Shown here: in pieces, positions 62,373-64,000 of the stretch
How the letters are laid out: the number at the start of each line of letters is the position of its first letter
Position numbering within the stretch: position 1 is the stretch's first letter
NCBI RefSeq assembly: GCF_007096355.1
Contig: NZ_VKDF01000003.1
Span: 248,001 to 312,000 of the forward strand
Direction of reading: 5' to 3'
DNA: 64,000 nt
Origin: Paracoccus sp. M683
GTDB lineage: Bacteria > Pseudomonadota > Alphaproteobacteria > Rhodobacterales > Rhodobacteraceae
The notes under the pieces: generated by a model
Database searches by the model: none
Told to the model about the DNA's origin: nothing
What the model saw: only the letters and a program-made list of their open reading frames with translations
Position numbers and translations under genes: made by a program

Positions 62373-63524
62373 CTAGCAGCACAGCCTGCGCCATTCGGCA
62401 ATGGCAAAGCGATCGGTCATGCCGGCGACATAGTCCAGCACCAGCCGCGCGCGCTCGGTTTCGTCGGTAACCGTGCGGGCAGCCTCGCCCCAGCTTTCCG
62501 GCATCTGGGCGGGGTCGTTCAGAAACAGCGGGAACAGGTCGTTCAGGATAGAGGTCACCTGCGCGCGTTCCTCGACCACGGCCGGCGCGCGATACATGCG
62601 GGTGAACAGAAACGACTTGATCGCCTTGATGTTCTGATAAAGCGGCTTGGAAAAGCGGATGATCGGCCCATCCATGTCGCGGATCTCCTGCGCTGAACGC
62701 GGCTGCAATCCCGTCAGCCGGTTCTGGGCGACGGCGATTACATCCTCGACCATGACGCCAAAGACCCGGCGCAGGGCCTCGTGCCGGCGGCGCATCGGGG
62801 GCAGGCCTGGATGCAGCTGGTCGACCTCGTCAAAGGCCGGGCCGATCACCGGCAATTCGCGCAGCTCATCCTCGGTGAACAGGTCGGCGCGCAGCCCGTC
62901 ATGCAGATCGTGATGGTTATAGGCCACGTCATCGGCCACGGCGGCGACCTGCGCTTCGGCGCTGGCATTGGTGTGCAGTTCCAGATCCCACTGGGCGTTG
63001 ACCTCGGCCAGGGCATAGGGCAGGGGCGCGGCCACCGGGCCGTTATGCTTGGCGATGCCTTCCAGCGTTTCCCAGGTCAGGTTCAGCCCGTCGAAATCGG
63101 CATAATGGCGTTCAAGGCGAGTGACGATCCGCAGGGCCTGGGCATTGTGATCGAACCCGCCATAGGGCGCCATCAGGGCGGCCAGCGCGTCTTCGCCGGT
63201 ATGGCCGAAAGGCGGGTGGCCAAGATCATGGGCCAGGGCCACCGCCTCGGCCAGATCGGTGTTCAGATCCAGCGCGCCGGCGATGGTGCGGGCGACCTGG
63301 GCCACCTCGATGGTGTGGGTCAGGCGGGTGCGGAAGTAATCGCCGCGGTAATCGTCGCCGTCCTGCTCGACGAAAACCTGGGTCTTGTGTTTCAGCCGCC
63401 GGAAGGCGCTGGAATGGATGATGCGGTCTCGATCACGCTGCCAGGGGCTGCGAAAGGTCGACATGCGTTCGGTCCACAGGCGGCCGCGGCTGTCATCCGG
63501 CTGGCAGGCATAAGGGGCGGTCAT
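62373..63524 (-). CDS. dgt: dGTP triphosphohydrolase-like HD protein
   Basis: 383 residues. HSSAFRRLKHKTQVFV, His70 in RLTHTIEVAQ, and His99-Asp100 in ALAHDLGHPPFGHTGE give the HD metal site of dGTPases. It cuts dNTPs to nucleosides and triphosphate, controlling DNA precursors. Length fits the short (type 2) group. Divergent from erpA, whose start is 70 bases away; this pairing is common in the family as I recall. Confidence 0.93.
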   Translation of the reverse strand: MTAPYACQPDDSRGRLWTERMSTFRSPWQRDRDRIIHSSAFRRLKHKTQVFVEQDGDDYRGDYFRTRLTHTIEVAQVARTIAGALDLNTDLAEAVALAHDLGHPPFGHTGEDALAALMAPYGGFDHNAQALRIVTRLERHYADFDGLNLTWETLEGIAKHNGPVAAPLPYALAEVNAQWDLELHTNASAEAQVAAVADDVAYNHHDLHDGLRADLFTEDELRELPVIGPAFDEVDQLHPGLPPMRRRHEALRRVFGVMVEDVIAVAQNRLTGLQPRSAQEIRDMDGPIIRFSKPLYQNIKAIKSFLFTRMYRAPAVVEERAQVTSILNDLFPLFLNDPAQMPESWGEAARTVTDETERARLVLDYVAGMTDRFAIAEWRRLCC

Positions 63525-63593
63525 CGTGCTTCCTTGCGGGGCGTTCGGCGGAACCCTATATTCGGTCGGTAAGGACGAAAACGGGAACAGCTC

Positions 63594-63917
63594 ATGAACC
63601 TGCCTCCGAAAGTGACGGACCGCGCCTTTGCCCGGCTGGCCGAGATCAACGATGGTGCGGCGGCGCGGCCGCTGCGTGTCGCGGTGTCGGGTGGCGGCTG
63701 TTCGGGGTTCCAGTATGACATCCGGCTGGACGATGCCGAGGCGGATGACCTGGTGCTGGAAGGCGGGGGCCAGCAGGTCGTCGTCGATCCGGTCTCGTTG
63801 CCATTTCTGGCCGGCGCGGTGATCGACTTTGCCGACGAGTTGATCGGCGCGCGCTTTGTGATCGAGAACCCCAACGCGACCTCCAGCTGCGGCTGCGGAA
63901 CGTCCTTCTCGGTCTGA
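63594..63917 (+). CDS. erpA: A-type iron-sulfur cluster carrier
   Basis: 107 residues. Cys36 in SGGGCSGFQY, and Cys99 and Cys101 in SSCGCGTSF, are the three cluster ligands of the IscA/ErpA/SufA fold. It passes Fe-S clusters to target enzymes, such as the iron-sulfur subunit of succinate dehydrogenase. ErpA, IscA and SufA cannot be separated by sequence alone; I favour ErpA for its isolated location. Confidence 0.88.
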   Translation: MNLPPKVTDRAFARLAEINDGAAARPLRVAVSGGGCSGFQYDIRLDDAEADDLVLEGGGQQVVVDPVSLPFLAGAVIDFADELIGARFVIENPNATSSCGCGTSFSV

Positions 63918-63929
63918 TCGGCCGGGTTC

Positions 63930-64000
63930 TCAGTCGCAGAATATGGATCGGGTTTTCAGGGTCCGGTGCAGATAGCGCCATGCGCGGCGCGGCACTTCGG
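63930..64000 (-). CDS. Possible C-terminal end of an unidentified gene
   Basis: A minus-strand frame open to the right edge ends at TGA 63932-63930 with EVPRRAWRYLHRTLKTRSI then FCD. The Arg/Trp-rich text reads like a genuine C-terminus, but 22 residues do not allow identification, and other frames are also open. Confidence 0.3.
   Translation of the reverse strand, partial: EVPRRAWRYLHRTLKTRSIFCD

Overview
The window reads as chromosomal DNA of an alphaproteobacterium of the family Rhodobacteraceae, most like Paracoccus or Rhodobacter. This rests on high G+C, an mdh-sucCDAB-lpd locus near an sdhCDAB locus, an embedded (3S)-malyl-CoA thioesterase and mesaconyl-CoA hydratase (ethylmalonyl-CoA pathway), and many short lipoprotein genes of a Rhodobacteraceae character. 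Genus is an inference. No rRNA, tRNA, CRISPR array or prophage was seen.

Layout. 1-4.5 kb (minus): a cell-wall hydrolase cut by the left edge, a PPDK-like protein with a decayed ATP-grasp half, and two cyclophilins. 4.7-9.9 kb: pgk, a low-complexity secreted-looking protein, class I fructose-bisphosphate aldolase and an orphan RACo-like corrinoid reactivator. 9.9-22.1 kb (minus): the 2-oxoglutarate dehydrogenase and succinyl-CoA synthetase locus sucC-sucD-sucA-sucB-lpdA. It is punctuated by three small lipoproteins, a PD-(D/E)XK-like gene, an EVE-domain gene and a MAPEG gene. 22.4-27.2 kb: an RTX repeat protein and an unknown periplasmic protein lie between sucC and mdh. 27.3-36.9 kb (plus): TauE/SafE, an amber-interrupted DUF3667 gene, mcl2, nnrU, mch, then sdhC-sdhD-sdhA-(two lipoproteins, one sulfotransferase-like protein)-sdhB. 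37-43.1 kb: a GH1 beta-glucosidase and a complete btuB-btuF-btuC-btuD operon behind a cobalamin riboswitch. 43.2-64 kb: housekeeping genes (cobB-type sirtuin, lepA, glyA, nadK, prfC, dgt, erpA) mixed with small secreted proteins, a REP-associated transposase with its REP pair, a frameshifted pseudogene, and an ECF sigma/anti-sigma pair divergent from a subtilase with a 16-Asp tract.

How the parts fit. Most of the oxidative TCA cycle from 2-oxoglutarate to oxaloacetate is here except fumarase: sucAB/lpdA, sucCD, sdhCDAB, mdh. Acetyl-CoA assimilation enzymes (mcl2, mch) sit beside it. The strongest regulatory observation is an identical bipartite site, GTGATCACATG-N10-GTGATCAC, upstream of both sucC and sdhC and nowhere else in the window. 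It suggests one unidentified regulator governing both TCA transcription units. The second notable pattern is a seven-copy intergenic element centred on GGATATTT, usually placed after a GC-rich hairpin.

Functions are from motif and family recognition by eye. Start codons were re-chosen where a Shine-Dalgarno sequence, signal peptide or gene overlap favoured a shorter form.
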